Source: JAKPUX01 sp964436305 (GTDB lineage: Bacteria > Zhuqueibacterota > Zhuqueibacteria > Residuimicrobiales > Residuimicrobiaceae). From it: a stretch of DNA of 64,000 nucleotides. Shown in pieces: positions 52,432 through 61,849 of the stretch. Within the stretch, counting starts at the first letter, position 1; each line of letters begins with the position of its first letter. The DNA lies in the NCBI GenBank assembly GCA_964436305.1, contig CAYTCI010000013.1:1-64000 (forward strand), read 5' to 3'. Under the pieces are notes generated by a model, which worked only from the letters and a program-made list of their open reading frames with translations, searched no databases and had not been told where the DNA came from. The translations under genes were made by a program, and so were the position numbers.

Positions 52432-54675
52432 ATGAGAAAACTGCTACTATCCATTTGTATTCTTGTATCTTATCACCAGGCCCACTCTGCCGCGACCCTG
52501 CGGCTGCTCAACGACTCCGTCCCCCTTTACGAGTTCGCCACCCTCTCCTGCGATGCCGGGAGAGACATCGCCAATCCCTTTATAAGCATAACCTTATCGG
52601 CCACCATCTCCTCGCCGGACGGCCGGGAATTCAAGCCCGAGGGCTTTTACAACGGCGGCCGCACCTGGCTCCTGCGCTTCATGCCCGACCGGACCGGAAC
52701 CTGGCGCTTCTCCTGGTCCTTTGGCGGCGAAACCGGCAGCGGCAGCTTTAATTGTGTATCACAGCGAAACAGCCGTTTGCATGGACACATCCGCGTCGAC
52801 AGCCACAAACTCCGCTTCGACGATGGCACCCCGCTGCACTGGATCGGCGGCAAGTACATTGATTTCGATGATCCCTACTATCAGACCCCGGAACACAAGA
52901 GCGTCCCCGAACGGTACGAACCCGCCCGCTATCTGCCGCTGGTCCACACCTACCTGCAGAATATCGCCGCCAAGGGGCTCAACGGCATTGTCCTGAAAAC
53001 GCGCGTCCTGCCCCTCAATGACGATCGGCAATCGATGGACCTCGGCTTCCTCACCAATGCCGACCAGATCATGCAGTGGTGCATGGAACTCGGCATCAAC
53101 GTCCAGCTCAACTTTTTCGACACCTGGGGCAAGCTCAAACCCGGCGTCGCCATCGCAGGTAACCCTGATCCAGCCAATCTGCTGCTGGAACCGCACAATG
53201 CCTCCACCTATGTGGAGGAGACCCGATTTTTCATCCGCTACATCATCGCCCGCTATGCCGCCTATCCCAACACCCTCTGGGAGCTGTGGAACGAGGCGGA
53301 GCGTCAAAAGGTCTCCGCCGCAACCGCCTCCAGCCTTTATGCGACCTACTTCACCCAGTATGATCCCTACAAACTGCCCATCAGTGCCTCGGAGATCCAG
53401 ACCGCGACCTATCCGCTCCACATCACCTCATTCCATGCCGGCTTTAAATGCTCCCCTGAAGAGTGGAACTGGACCCACGAGCGCACCGCCACCCCCTCCC
53501 TCTACAGCAAATGGCGCGCCTTTGATGCCTACGGCTACCGGTTCGGTCGGCCGATCCTGTGGAACGAGCTCTACCCCTACGATGGCGTGGATGATGGGGG
53601 CGGCTATGCCACCAACAGCGCCGCCCACGACTGGTTCCGCGCCACCTTCTGGGGCAATTTCACCGCCGGCTGTGTCGGCACCAGCGAGTTCTGCTGGGCG
53701 CCGATCGACCAGGTGCCCAACAAGGTGACCGACTACCACAGCTATTTCGCCAAGTTCCTGAGTTATCTCAAGGATTTCAATGCCCTCGAACCCGCCGACA
53801 GCGAGGTCGAATGCACCTCAGGCGCCGCCACCCTCTGCCGCAAGAAGGGCAAGGAGTATGTGATCTACCACTTCACCCAAAGCCGCGGCAGCCAAACCAC
53901 CCTCAATGTCAAGCTGCCCGCCGGCACCTACTACCATCAATTCTACGATCCCAAGAGCGGCGAGACGGCGAGCACCCGCGGCACGATCACCCGCAGCAGC
54001 GAGGGCTGGCAATCCTTTTACACCCCCTCCTTCAACCAGGATATCGTCCTTTATCTGATCGAAAGCAGCTATTACGGGGTGGTGACGCCGGTCGAACTGG
54101 AGCATTTCTCCGCCGTCCGCCAGGAGGGCGCCATCGAACTGAGCTGGCGGACCGCCTCCGAGAGCAGCAACTACGGCTTTGAGATCGAGCGTGCCCCCGC
54201 TGCGGAAGGTCCTTTCAGTCTGGCCGGATTCGTCGCCGGCAACGGCACCACCGCCATCTCGCACGCGTACAGCTGGCGCGACCCCGCGGCCGGCCGCGAC
54301 CGGCGCTATTACCGGCTCATCCAGATCGATGCCGACGGCACCCGCAACGCCTCGCCGGTGGTGGCGGTGGCGGCCGCACCGGTGATTGCGCCCCGCGCCC
54401 GGCTCTACCCCAACCCCGGCCGCGGCGCCGTCCACCTCCGCTTTCAGGTCGATCAGCCGGATCAGATGCGCTTGACCATCTTCAATACCCTGCAGCAGAT
54501 CGTCTGGCAGGGCCCCTGGCAATATGGCTCCTCGGGTGAGCACGAACTCCTCTGGGATGGCCGGACACCGGCCGGGGTGCCGGCCGCGGCCGGGCTCTAT
54601 TTTTATCGTCTGGAGTTGCGCAATCCCGCGCCGGAAAGCGGAAAAATTGTTGGACGTTTCATCTATACGCCGTAA
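52432..54675 (+). CDS. DUF5060 glycosidase-like protein with a type IX sorting domain
   Basis: The 747-residue exported protein (signal MRKLLLSICILVSYHQAHS) begins with a DUF5060 beta domain (about 20-115; VPLYEFATLSC, DRTGTWRFSWSFGGETGSG). A TIM-barrel region of the GH-like DUF4038/GH5 relatives follows (about 125-470). There TLWELWNEAERQ offers the acid/base Glu and PILWNELYPYDG a second Glu near the barrel's end. A fibronectin-like module (PVELEHFSAVRQEGAIELSWRTASE) leads to a Por-type domain (LYPNPGRGAVHLRF to GLYFYRLEL). Plausible role: hydrolysis of a plant or microbial polysaccharide at the cell surface. The exact specificity cannot be told. Confidence 0.85.
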   Translation: MRKLLLSICILVSYHQAHSAATLRLLNDSVPLYEFATLSCDAGRDIANPFISITLSATISSPDGREFKPEGFYNGGRTWLLRFMPDRTGTWRFSWSFGGETGSGSFNCVSQRNSRLHGHIRVDSHKLRFDDGTPLHWIGGKYIDFDDPYYQTPEHKSVPERYEPARYLPLVHTYLQNIAAKGLNGIVLKTRVLPLNDDRQSMDLGFLTNADQIMQWCMELGINVQLNFFDTWGKLKPGVAIAGNPDPANLLLEPHNASTYVEETRFFIRYIIARYAAYPNTLWELWNEAERQKVSAATASSLYATYFTQYDPYKLPISASEIQTATYPLHITSFHAGFKCSPEEWNWTHERTATPSLYSKWRAFDAYGYRFGRPILWNELYPYDGVDDGGGYATNSAAHDWFRATFWGNFTAGCVGTSEFCWAPIDQVPNKVTDYHSYFAKFLSYLKDFNALEPADSEVECTSGAATLCRKKGKEYVIYHFTQSRGSQTTLNVKLPAGTYYHQFYDPKSGETASTRGTITRSSEGWQSFYTPSFNQDIVLYLIESSYYGVVTPVELEHFSAVRQEGAIELSWRTASESSNYGFEIERAPAAEGPFSLAGFVAGNGTTAISHAYSWRDPAAGRDRRYYRLIQIDADGTRNASPVVAVAAAPVIAPRARLYPNPGRGAVHLRFQVDQPDQMRLTIFNTLQQIVWQGPWQYGSSGEHELLWDGRTPAGVPAAAGLYFYRLELRNPAPESGKIVGRFIYTP

Positions 54676-54717
54676 ATTGAAGAAAAGGTTTGAGCCAATT
54701 TATTGCGAGGTCGATCG

Positions 54718-56358
54718 ATGAACCAACCGGACTGGAGCGCATCCGAGGCGTATGCCTATCCCCTGTTGATCAAGAACCTGCTCTTCGCCCCTGCCTGCTA
54801 TAATCCCGACCAGGAGATCGTCTACAAGGGCGAAAAGCGGTTCACCTATGCGCAATTCCGCGACCGGGTGCGCCGGCTGGCCGGCGCCCTGATCAAGATG
54901 GGGATCAAGCCGGGCGATACCGTCGCGGTGATGGACTGGGACAGCCACCGCTACCTCGAGTGTTTCTATGCAGTGCCGATGATCGGCGCGGTCCTGCATA
55001 CCATCAACATCCGCCTCTCGCCCGAGCAGATGGTCTTCACCATCAGCCACGCGGAGGACAGCGCCCTCCTCATCAACACCGAATTCCTGCCGCTGCTCGA
55101 TCACATCAAGGGGCGCATCGATACCATCAAACATTTTATTCTGCTCAATGACAGCAGTGTGCCGCCGGATCACCCCTTCAAATTCGACGACGAGTATGAA
55201 CATTTCATCGCCGCGGCGGAACCCCTGGAAGAGTTCCCGGATTTTGACGAGAACACCCGCGCCACCACCTTTTACACCACCGGCACCACCGGTATGCCCA
55301 AGGGGGTCTTTTTCTCGCACCGCCAGCTCGTCCTCCACACGCTGAGCGGCCTCGTCTCGCTCGCCTCCAACCCCGGCCAGGGATCGTTCAACCGCGACGA
55401 CGTCTACATGCCTTTGACGCCGATGTTCCATGTGCATGCCTGGGGCATCCCCTATATGGCCACCATGCTCGGGGTCAAGCAGGTCTATCCGGGCAAATAT
55501 GCCCCCGATACCCTGCTGAAACTGATCGACCAGGAGAAGGTGACCTACTCCCACTGCGTGCCGACCATCATGCACATGCTGCTCAAGCATCCCAGCAGCG
55601 AAAATGTCGACCTCTCACACTGGAAGGTGATTATCGGCGGCGCCGCCCTGCCCAAGGCCCTCTGTCTGGCGGCGATGCAGCGCGGCATCGATATCTACTC
55701 GGGCTATGGCCTCTCGGAGACCTGCCCGATCCTCTCGATCACCCATCTGCGCCCGGCGGAGATGGCCCTCTCCGCGGAGGAGCAGGCGGCCTTGCGCTGC
55801 CGCACCGGCAGCCCCTTCGCCCTGGTCCACATGCGCGTCGTCAACAGCCAGTTCAGGGATATTCCCGACGACGATCTCGCCTCGGGCGAGGTCATCGTCC
55901 GGACCCCCTGGCTCACCCCGAGCTATCTCAAGGACAAGGTCAATTCCGAAAAGTTGTGGGCGGGCGGTTGGTTGCATACCAGCGACGTTGCGGCGCACAA
56001 CAGCCGCGGCAGCATCCGCATAACCGACCGGCTCAAGGATGTCATCAAGGTAGGCGGCGAGTGGCTCTCATCGCTCGAGCTGGAAGATATCCTCATCAGC
56101 CACCCGGCGATCTCGGAGGCGGCGGTGATCGGTCAGCCCAACGACCGCTGGGGCGAGGTTCCCCTGGCTTTCGTGGTCCGCAAGGAGAAGGTGGATCTAA
56201 CCTCCAAACAGTTGATAAGCCACATTCGCGAGTTCATCGACAAGGGGCTGATCCCCGGCGAGGCGATTCTGCTGAAAGTACAGTTCATCGAGGCGCTGGA
56301 AAGGACCAGCGTCGGCAAGGTCAACAAGATGGCACTGCGGGAAAAGTATCTCAAGTAG
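54718..56358 (+). CDS. Medium/long-chain fatty acyl-CoA synthetase
   Basis: The 546-residue AMP-forming ligase has FYTTGTTGMPKGVFFSHRQ (about 183-201), PMFHVHAWGIPY, YGLSETCPI (about 333), WLHTSDVAAHNSRGSI, DRLKDVIKVGGEWLSS and the catalytic Lys in ERTSVGKVNKMALREKYL. The motifs resemble the AlkK group of acyl-CoA synthetases for medium or long chains. It prepares fatty acids for beta-oxidation or lipid synthesis. No beta-oxidation genes are nearby. The ATG at 54718 is preceded by GAGG; it follows the type IX cargo gene by 42 bp. Confidence 0.92.
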   Translation: MNQPDWSASEAYAYPLLIKNLLFAPACYNPDQEIVYKGEKRFTYAQFRDRVRRLAGALIKMGIKPGDTVAVMDWDSHRYLECFYAVPMIGAVLHTINIRLSPEQMVFTISHAEDSALLINTEFLPLLDHIKGRIDTIKHFILLNDSSVPPDHPFKFDDEYEHFIAAAEPLEEFPDFDENTRATTFYTTGTTGMPKGVFFSHRQLVLHTLSGLVSLASNPGQGSFNRDDVYMPLTPMFHVHAWGIPYMATMLGVKQVYPGKYAPDTLLKLIDQEKVTYSHCVPTIMHMLLKHPSSENVDLSHWKVIIGGAALPKALCLAAMQRGIDIYSGYGLSETCPILSITHLRPAEMALSAEEQAALRCRTGSPFALVHMRVVNSQFRDIPDDDLASGEVIVRTPWLTPSYLKDKVNSEKLWAGGWLHTSDVAAHNSRGSIRITDRLKDVIKVGGEWLSSLELEDILISHPAISEAAVIGQPNDRWGEVPLAFVVRKEKVDLTSKQLISHIREFIDKGLIPGEAILLKVQFIEALERTSVGKVNKMALREKYLK

Positions 56359-56381
56359 GAGGCGCAGGCCTCGGTTGGGGA

Positions 56382-57227
56382 TCAGAAGCGCAGGGTTTGC
56401 AGCGGCAGAAGCAGGGAGGCGGCCAGGCGTTTGTCTTTGAACTCCTTGTCGCTGCGCAGCGCGGCGCCGATCTCGATGCCGATCGGCAGCGGCAGGGTCG
56501 CCTGCGCGAAGTAGAGTTCGGGGGTGCGCGGCTCGTCCTTGTAACCGAAGCCGATCTCGAGACGGCCGATGGGGCGCACGACCAGGCCGGCCTGCCAGGT
56601 CAGATCTTGCCAGTCGGTCGTGCCATCGCCGCCGGTGACCTGCTGCTCCAGCCAGAGGGAGCGGTGGAAGAGGGCGAGCGCCGTGCCGACAACATAGCGG
56701 CGCGGGATGGTTTTGCCGCCGACGACCGGTTCGTTACAGTCCAGCGCCAGGGCCGCGATCGTCAGGAACGAGAGCGGCTGAAAATGGAGCCCGGCATCGA
56801 TGCCGAACTGGTTATCGATGTGGTGCGGGTACTCCAGCGAGTAGAGTTTGTTGCTCGTGCCGATCGCCAGCACACGGCCACCGACGGCGAGGCTGAGGCG
56901 GTAGATCCGGAGGGTCTGTTCGTGGCCATCCACCGCCAGGTTGAGCTGCTGGTAGGCCAGCCCCAGTCCCCCCATGCTCATGGCGGCGGCATATTCGTGG
57001 TCCTTCCACTCCTTGTCGCCAATGCCCTGCACCCGGACGCCATCATCATCGGACCTGGCGCTGAGCGCACCCGGATTGAGCAGCATGGCCTCCACGCCCA
57101 GTTCATGCGTGAGGAAAGCACCTTCCACCCAGGTCGCGCCCGGCTGATCCTGCCCGTGCGCCGCTCCCCACAAGACAAGCACGATCGCACCCGTCCGGAG
57201 CGGACAATATCCCCATCTCTTCCTCAA
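56382..57227 (-). CDS. Outer-membrane beta-barrel protein
   Basis: The 281-residue product has a signal peptide ending near AAHGQDQ and then repeated amphipathic strands with alternating aromatic residues (AAAMSMGGLGLAYQQLNLAV, RLEIGFGYKDEPRTPELYFAQATLPLPIGIEIGAALR). It ends LLLPLQTLRF, an aromatic-terminated strand as recognised by the BAM machinery. It resembles the PorV/UPF0164-type barrels of type IX-secreting phyla. The start is TTG at 57227, overlapping the upstream stop by four bases; no ATG in frame gives a signal peptide. Assignment to a specific porin family is not possible. Confidence 0.78.
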   Translation of the reverse strand: MRKRWGYCPLRTGAIVLVLWGAAHGQDQPGATWVEGAFLTHELGVEAMLLNPGALSARSDDDGVRVQGIGDKEWKDHEYAAAMSMGGLGLAYQQLNLAVDGHEQTLRIYRLSLAVGGRVLAIGTSNKLYSLEYPHHIDNQFGIDAGLHFQPLSFLTIAALALDCNEPVVGGKTIPRRYVVGTALALFHRSLWLEQQVTGGDGTTDWQDLTWQAGLVVRPIGRLEIGFGYKDEPRTPELYFAQATLPLPIGIEIGAALRSDKEFKDKRLAASLLLPLQTLRF

Positions 57228-58474
57228 TAGAGCTGCGTCCCCACCGATAACGAAATGCAGTTATAGTCATCCGCACTGGAAATAAAATGCATGCCGAAGG
57301 CCAGTCCCACGCTCCAGCGGGGATTGAGCGTCCATTCGAGCCCCACCTCGGTACCCAGACCGAAGCGGAATTTGGTGCTCTTCTCGTCCGAATTCTGCTG
57401 CGGGAAAGAGGGATAGCTCTTCTTCAGGCTGGTGTAGACCAGATGGGGTTCGAGGGCCGGCCGCAGGAAGAAGGTATACGAGGGACTCTCGGTCGGGAGA
57501 AAGTGGATCGGGAGCCCGAGCGAGAGGGTGGTCACCATGGCGCCGCCCTCGGCGGTCATCGATCCCGGCACATCGGTCACCTTGGCCAGATCCTGGTTGA
57601 GCGAGAAAAAGGCCATGCTCAGCTGCGCTGATGCAAAGAGCGAGAAGGAGGCAAAATCCTTGAGGAGGTAGCGGTTGCAGTAGCCGAGGGCGAAACCCGT
57701 CCGGTAATTCTCGCCGAAATCCGGGGCGTAGCCGAGAAAAAAGCTGTCCTGGTGCTTCTGGATGTCATAGTTGCGCTCCGGCAGGACCGCCGGTGCGGCC
57801 GCAGCGGCCATGGCCGCAGGGGCACCCTCGCGCGATTCACTGGTGTTTTTTTGCAGTTTCGGCGGTTTGACCGGTTTGACCGGGGTATGGTATTCGAGGC
57901 TGCGCAACTGTTTTTTGTCGAGGGTCAACCGGCCGATGCTGGTCTCGAGGGTCACCGTGTTGCGGTCCTCGTTGAAGATATAGCCCTGCAGGACGTTGCC
58001 GGCCGTCAGGCGGGCAGTGACCGGCTCACCGCGTTCGGCGAACTCGCTGTTGACATATTCGATCAGCCGGACCTGCGCCTTGGGGATGGTCAGCCGGCCC
58101 CATTCGGTCCGCAGCAGGATCGAATCGAGGCTTTTGCTGATCAGGGCGCCGTTGGCAGTTTCGCCGTTGAGGAGGTGGACCACGACCAGATCATTCAGCA
58201 CCTGCTGCTCGAGCGAGTCGGCCGGTCCGCCGGCAGCCCGCGCCTCCGGCCGCTGGAGATAGAGTACCGATTCGATCGCGGCGCGACGGGTCCGGATCTG
58301 ACCGAGGTCGGTCAGGACGACGAGGTACTCCGGGCTCTCCTCGATCAGTTCGCCTTCCAGGCTTTTGCCGTTATAGAGGATAACCTTGACTTTATCGCCG
58401 GCCGCCTGCACGGCCGAGAAGCAGAGCAGACCAGCCAGAGCGGCCGCAATCAAGACCCAATAGCCATGCCTCAT
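57224..58474 (-). CDS. Triple Sm-like-repeat protein with an outer-membrane barrel domain
   Basis: The 416-residue product has signal peptide MRHGYWVLIAAALAGLLCFSAVQA, then three tandem Sm/SH3-like beta modules of about 60-70 residues. Each pairs a strand such as VKVILYNGKSLEGELIEES with one such as LVVLTDLGQIRTRRAAIESV. A Pro-rich linker (VKPVKPPK) and Ala-rich stretch precede a C-terminal barrel-like region (about 240-416; YRTGFALGYCNRYLL, WSVGLAFGMHF) ending SLSVGTQLY. The layout suggests a periplasmic ligand- or protein-binding part on an outer-membrane anchor. A GTG six bases upstream is another possible start. It is translated with the barrel gene at 56382. Confidence 0.78.
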   Translation of the reverse strand: MRHGYWVLIAAALAGLLCFSAVQAAGDKVKVILYNGKSLEGELIEESPEYLVVLTDLGQIRTRRAAIESVLYLQRPEARAAGGPADSLEQQVLNDLVVVHLLNGETANGALISKSLDSILLRTEWGRLTIPKAQVRLIEYVNSEFAERGEPVTARLTAGNVLQGYIFNEDRNTVTLETSIGRLTLDKKQLRSLEYHTPVKPVKPPKLQKNTSESREGAPAAMAAAAAPAVLPERNYDIQKHQDSFFLGYAPDFGENYRTGFALGYCNRYLLKDFASFSLFASAQLSMAFFSLNQDLAKVTDVPGSMTAEGGAMVTTLSLGLPIHFLPTESPSYTFFLRPALEPHLVYTSLKKSYPSFPQQNSDEKSTKFRFGLGTEVGLEWTLNPRWSVGLAFGMHFISSADDYNCISLSVGTQLY

Positions 58475-58491
58475 GATCACCTCAACCTCCC

Positions 58492-59490
58492 TTAGCGAAC
58501 GAAAAAGGACCAGATTTCACTGGTGGAGTTGACATCCGGCTCCACAGCCACCCCGCTCGGATTGACGCCGCTGCTTTTGCTATAGGCCCCGATCCACCAG
58601 TAGTAGAGGGACTGGCTCGAGAGCTTGCTCCCCGAATAGACCATTTGCTGGCCGGTGGTAACCCTGGAGCTCCAGACGACGTTGGAGAGCGGGGCCAGCC
58701 CGACGAAGACCTGATAGCCGACCGCATTGGCGACCGGCTGCCAGGTGAAGGTCAACGCGCTGCTCTGGACCGTGCGGTTGCCCGGACTGAGCAAGGCCAC
58801 CTTGTCGAGGATACGGTCGAAATCCGCCATGCTGGCCACGCTGGCACGGCCGCCGAGATCGACACAGGTCACCTTGTAGTAATAGATGGCGCCGGTGGTG
58901 ACGTGGGTGTCGCGGAAAAGGCTGACCGCTGTCGAATCGACCAGAGTGGAGGCGTCGGCCTCAAAGGTCGGGCTGGTGCTGCGGTAGACGCGGAAATGAC
59001 TCAGATCGCTGATCGTCGGAGGGATCCAGGTCACGCTGCATTCCACCTGATTGAGGCTGGCGTTGTTGTGTCCGTAGACGACAAGGGCGGTGGGGCTGGC
59101 CGGCGACGAGATATTGACCGGCCGGACATCGAGGATGCCGGAGGCGACACTCTCGTTGCCGGCATAGTCGCTGGCGGTCAGATAGTAATAGTAGGTGGTT
59201 TCGTAGTCGAGGAAGCGGTCGACATATTCGTTTTCGCTGAGTTCGGCAATGGGCAGGAAAGTGACAGGCGACGCAACGGCGCGATAGATCGTATAGTGTT
59301 TGAAATCCTGCTCGCCGTTCGGCGCCCAGCGGAAACGCGCTTCGCCATCGCCGCCGCCGAGCAGCATGAAGGTGGTTGGCGTGGCCGGCGGGGTTACATC
59401 GGCTGGCGCGGTGATCTTGCTGCAGGCGTGCAGTCCAAGGAGCGGCAGCACCACCAACCCAAAGACCCGGAAAAGCCGCTTTCTATTCAT
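58492..59490 (-). CDS. Lipoprotein with fibronectin type III-like repeats
   Basis: The 332-residue protein has a lipobox (LLGLHAC, Cys at about 23). Three FnIII-like domains follow at about 33-123, 130-225 and 232-330; each holds the typical Trp and Tyr pattern (FKHYTIYRAV, TYYYYLTASDYAGNES; LSHFRVYRSTSP, IYYYKVTCVDLGG; LTFTWQPVANAVGYQVFVG, YYWWIGAYS). It is likely displayed on the outer membrane as an adhesion or scaffold module. It is the first gene of a three-gene envelope unit with the barrels, with a near-consensus promoter at 59567-59595. Confidence 0.88.
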   Translation of the reverse strand: MNRKRLFRVFGLVVLPLLGLHACSKITAPADVTPPATPTTFMLLGGGDGEARFRWAPNGEQDFKHYTIYRAVASPVTFLPIAELSENEYVDRFLDYETTYYYYLTASDYAGNESVASGILDVRPVNISSPASPTALVVYGHNNASLNQVECSVTWIPPTISDLSHFRVYRSTSPTFEADASTLVDSTAVSLFRDTHVTTGAIYYYKVTCVDLGGRASVASMADFDRILDKVALLSPGNRTVQSSALTFTWQPVANAVGYQVFVGLAPLSNVVWSSRVTTGQQMVYSGSKLSSQSLYYWWIGAYSKSSGVNPSGVAVEPDVNSTSEIWSFFVR

Positions 59491-59566
59491 ATGCTTGGCC
59501 CTGTAAGAATGGCAGAGGTTCTTCGAGATGCCCTGAACAGAACAGCAGAATCACTATCCTCTTTAT

Positions 59567-59595
59567 ATAATACCCATAAAACAGTCCTTTGTCAA
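59567..59595 (-). promoter_or_regulatory. Sigma-70 promoter of the envelope trio
   Basis: On the minus strand consensus TTGACA (59595-59590), a 17-bp spacer and TATTAT (59572-59567), followed by a leader of about 70 bases. It lies between the PBP1A stop and the FnIII lipoprotein gene. Confidence 0.75.
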
Positions 59596-59613
59596 TAAAA
59601 ATCTCCCGCCCGG

Positions 59614-61797
59614 TCAGTAACGGATGCGGCGTTTGTCGCGATCCCGCCCGCGTCCGCCGACATGGATGTTGCACGATTCCGTGGGCTGATAGCGGACGTC
59701 GAACAGCTCCTCCACCACCTCGGGACAGGCGGGATTGGCCAGCAGTTTGGTCTCGTTGCAGATGGCCAACCGGACCACGCCGGCGGGCTGGCTCACCCAT
59801 TCCTCCGGCAGCCGCAGCGCGATCAGGGCATTCTTGATCGTGGTGACGGTGATCGGCAGCGCTGCGGCGGTGCCGGTCTGCTTGTTGCCGAGGGTCAGGG
59901 CCGGATCATCATGGCCCACCCAGGTACCGACCACCATTTGCGGGGTGAAGGTAATATACCAGGCATCGGTGAAATCGTTGGTGGTGCCGGTCTTGCCCCC
60001 GGCGGGCCGGGTGAAACCGAATTGCGAGACCGCCTGCGCCCCCGTGCCAGCCTGGGCGACCGTCCGCAGCATGTCGGCCATGATGTAGGCGGTCTCCTCG
60101 CGCAGAACCCCCTTGCTCTGCGGACTGGTCTTCTGCTGGAGATTGCCGTACTTGTCCTCGACCCGCATGATCCCGTAGGGCTGGACCAGCACGCCATGGT
60201 TGGCAAAAACGCCAAAGGCGGAAATCAGCTCGATGGGGATAACGCCGCACGCACCGAGCGCCAGGGCATCGACGGCATCGAGCTGAGTGGTGATGCCAAG
60301 ATTGCGCGCGTACTGCACCACCTGACGCGGCGGCACATCCTCCTGAACCAGACGGGTCGTGACCAGATTGAGCGAACGGCGCAAGGCTTCGCGCAGGGTG
60401 GTCTTGCCGCTGATCGATTCATCAAAATTGTGTGGCGTCCAGCGGGTGCCGTCAGGCAGATCGACCACAACCGGCTGGTTGAGTTTTTCATAACAGGGCA
60501 TGTAGCCGTTATCCACCGCAGCGGTATAGACGATCGGCTTGAAGGCCGATCCCGGCTGTCGCCGGGCCTGAACCGCACGGTTGAACTTGCTCTCGCTGAA
60601 ATCCCGGCCGCCGATCATCGCCAGGATGTGGCCATTGCGCGGATCGATCGCCACCAGAGCTACCTGCACCGCGGCACGTTCATTAAGCACCGAGTCGACA
60701 AAAGCCTTGTTCGTGAGCCAGCGCTCGACCGTCTGCTGCTGCAGCTGCTCGGGCGTGAGAAATTTCTGCAGGACCTCCTTCTTGCGCAGGTTGCGGTTGG
60801 AGACCTCCTGCACCTTGGGCAGCCAGGTGCGCACCGCCTCCTCGGCACAGGCCTGCACCCGTGAATCGAGGGTGGTATAGATGTTCATCCCGCTCTTGTA
60901 AAGATCCCAGCCGAGGTCTTTCTGCAGGTTCTGGCGCAGCCACTCCGTGAAGTAGGGGGCGATGCCCTCCAGTTCGGAGCCGGTGCGCGGCTTGACCCCG
61001 AGCGGCGAGGCGATGGCCTCACGGTACTGGGCCTCGCTGATAAAGCCCTCGGCGCGCATCCGGTAGAGTATGATCGAGTTCCGCCGTTTGATGGCGCGAT
61101 CCGGATAGCGGACCGGGTTCCAGTAGGCCGGCCGCTGCAGGCTGGCCGTCAGCAGCGCGCATTCGGGCAGGGTCAGATCGTGCGCCCGCTTGCCGAAAAG
61201 ATACTGCGCCGCCGCCTCGACGCCATAGGTGCCGTGAGCGAACGACATGTGATTGAGGTACATCTCGAGAATTTCAGGCTTGGTATAGGTCCGCTCGATC
61301 TGGATCGCGGTCATCCATTCGCGGATCTTGCGTGTCACCGTCTTCTCCGGCGTCAGGTAGAGCCGCCGCGCAAGCTGCTGGGTGAGGGTGCTCGCTCCCT
61401 GCTGCTTGCTCAGGGTAAAAATGTCGAAGAGGATGGCGCGCACAAAGCGCATCGGCCGGATGCCCCAATGGTCGTAAAACCGGACATCCTCAGCGGCCAG
61501 CACCGACTTGATCATCGTATCCGGAATCTCGGACATCGGCACATAAAAGCGGCGTTCGGTAAAAAACTCCTTGATCAAAACACCGTCGGTCGAGTAGACC
61601 TTGGAAGCCAGCTCGGGATTATAATTCTCCAGCGTATCCAGCTTGGGCAGACTCAGGCCGAGATAGACCAGCCAGATCAGCAGGAGCCCGGTCAGCACGG
61701 CCAGGATGGCCAGGATGCGTTTCCAGCGTTTGCCCGCGGGCATCGCCGTCAGCCGGCGTTTCATTGTGGTCATGATGGAGGTATGCTTGATCGTCAT
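59614..61797 (-). CDS. Class A penicillin-binding protein (PBP1A-like)
   Basis: The 727-residue bifunctional peptidoglycan synthase has a short cytoplasmic tail, one membrane anchor (about 28-50) and a GT51 glycosyltransferase domain. Its catalytic Glu103 lies in SVLAAEDVRFYDH, with GASTLTQQLARRLYL, KIREWMTAIQIER and LEMYLNHMSFAHGTYGV following. The transpeptidase domain has Ser417 of SAFK, RSLN (SxN type) and KTGTT with Lys602. After it a Cys-containing tail (CNETKLLANPACPEVVEE) is seen, as in several PBP1A homologues. It lies 52 bp behind mreB, which suggests joint expression with the elongation machinery. Confidence 0.96.
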   Translation of the reverse strand: MTIKHTSIMTTMKRRLTAMPAGKRWKRILAILAVLTGLLLIWLVYLGLSLPKLDTLENYNPELASKVYSTDGVLIKEFFTERRFYVPMSEIPDTMIKSVLAAEDVRFYDHWGIRPMRFVRAILFDIFTLSKQQGASTLTQQLARRLYLTPEKTVTRKIREWMTAIQIERTYTKPEILEMYLNHMSFAHGTYGVEAAAQYLFGKRAHDLTLPECALLTASLQRPAYWNPVRYPDRAIKRRNSIILYRMRAEGFISEAQYREAIASPLGVKPRTGSELEGIAPYFTEWLRQNLQKDLGWDLYKSGMNIYTTLDSRVQACAEEAVRTWLPKVQEVSNRNLRKKEVLQKFLTPEQLQQQTVERWLTNKAFVDSVLNERAAVQVALVAIDPRNGHILAMIGGRDFSESKFNRAVQARRQPGSAFKPIVYTAAVDNGYMPCYEKLNQPVVVDLPDGTRWTPHNFDESISGKTTLREALRRSLNLVTTRLVQEDVPPRQVVQYARNLGITTQLDAVDALALGACGVIPIELISAFGVFANHGVLVQPYGIMRVEDKYGNLQQKTSPQSKGVLREETAYIMADMLRTVAQAGTGAQAVSQFGFTRPAGGKTGTTNDFTDAWYITFTPQMVVGTWVGHDDPALTLGNKQTGTAAALPITVTTIKNALIALRLPEEWVSQPAGVVRLAICNETKLLANPACPEVVEELFDVRYQPTESCNIHVGGRGRDRDKRRIRY

Positions 61798-61849
61798 TGT
61801 CCAACCTGTCGATGAAAGAACGCCCCGCAGAGCAGGGCGTCGATCTTGA

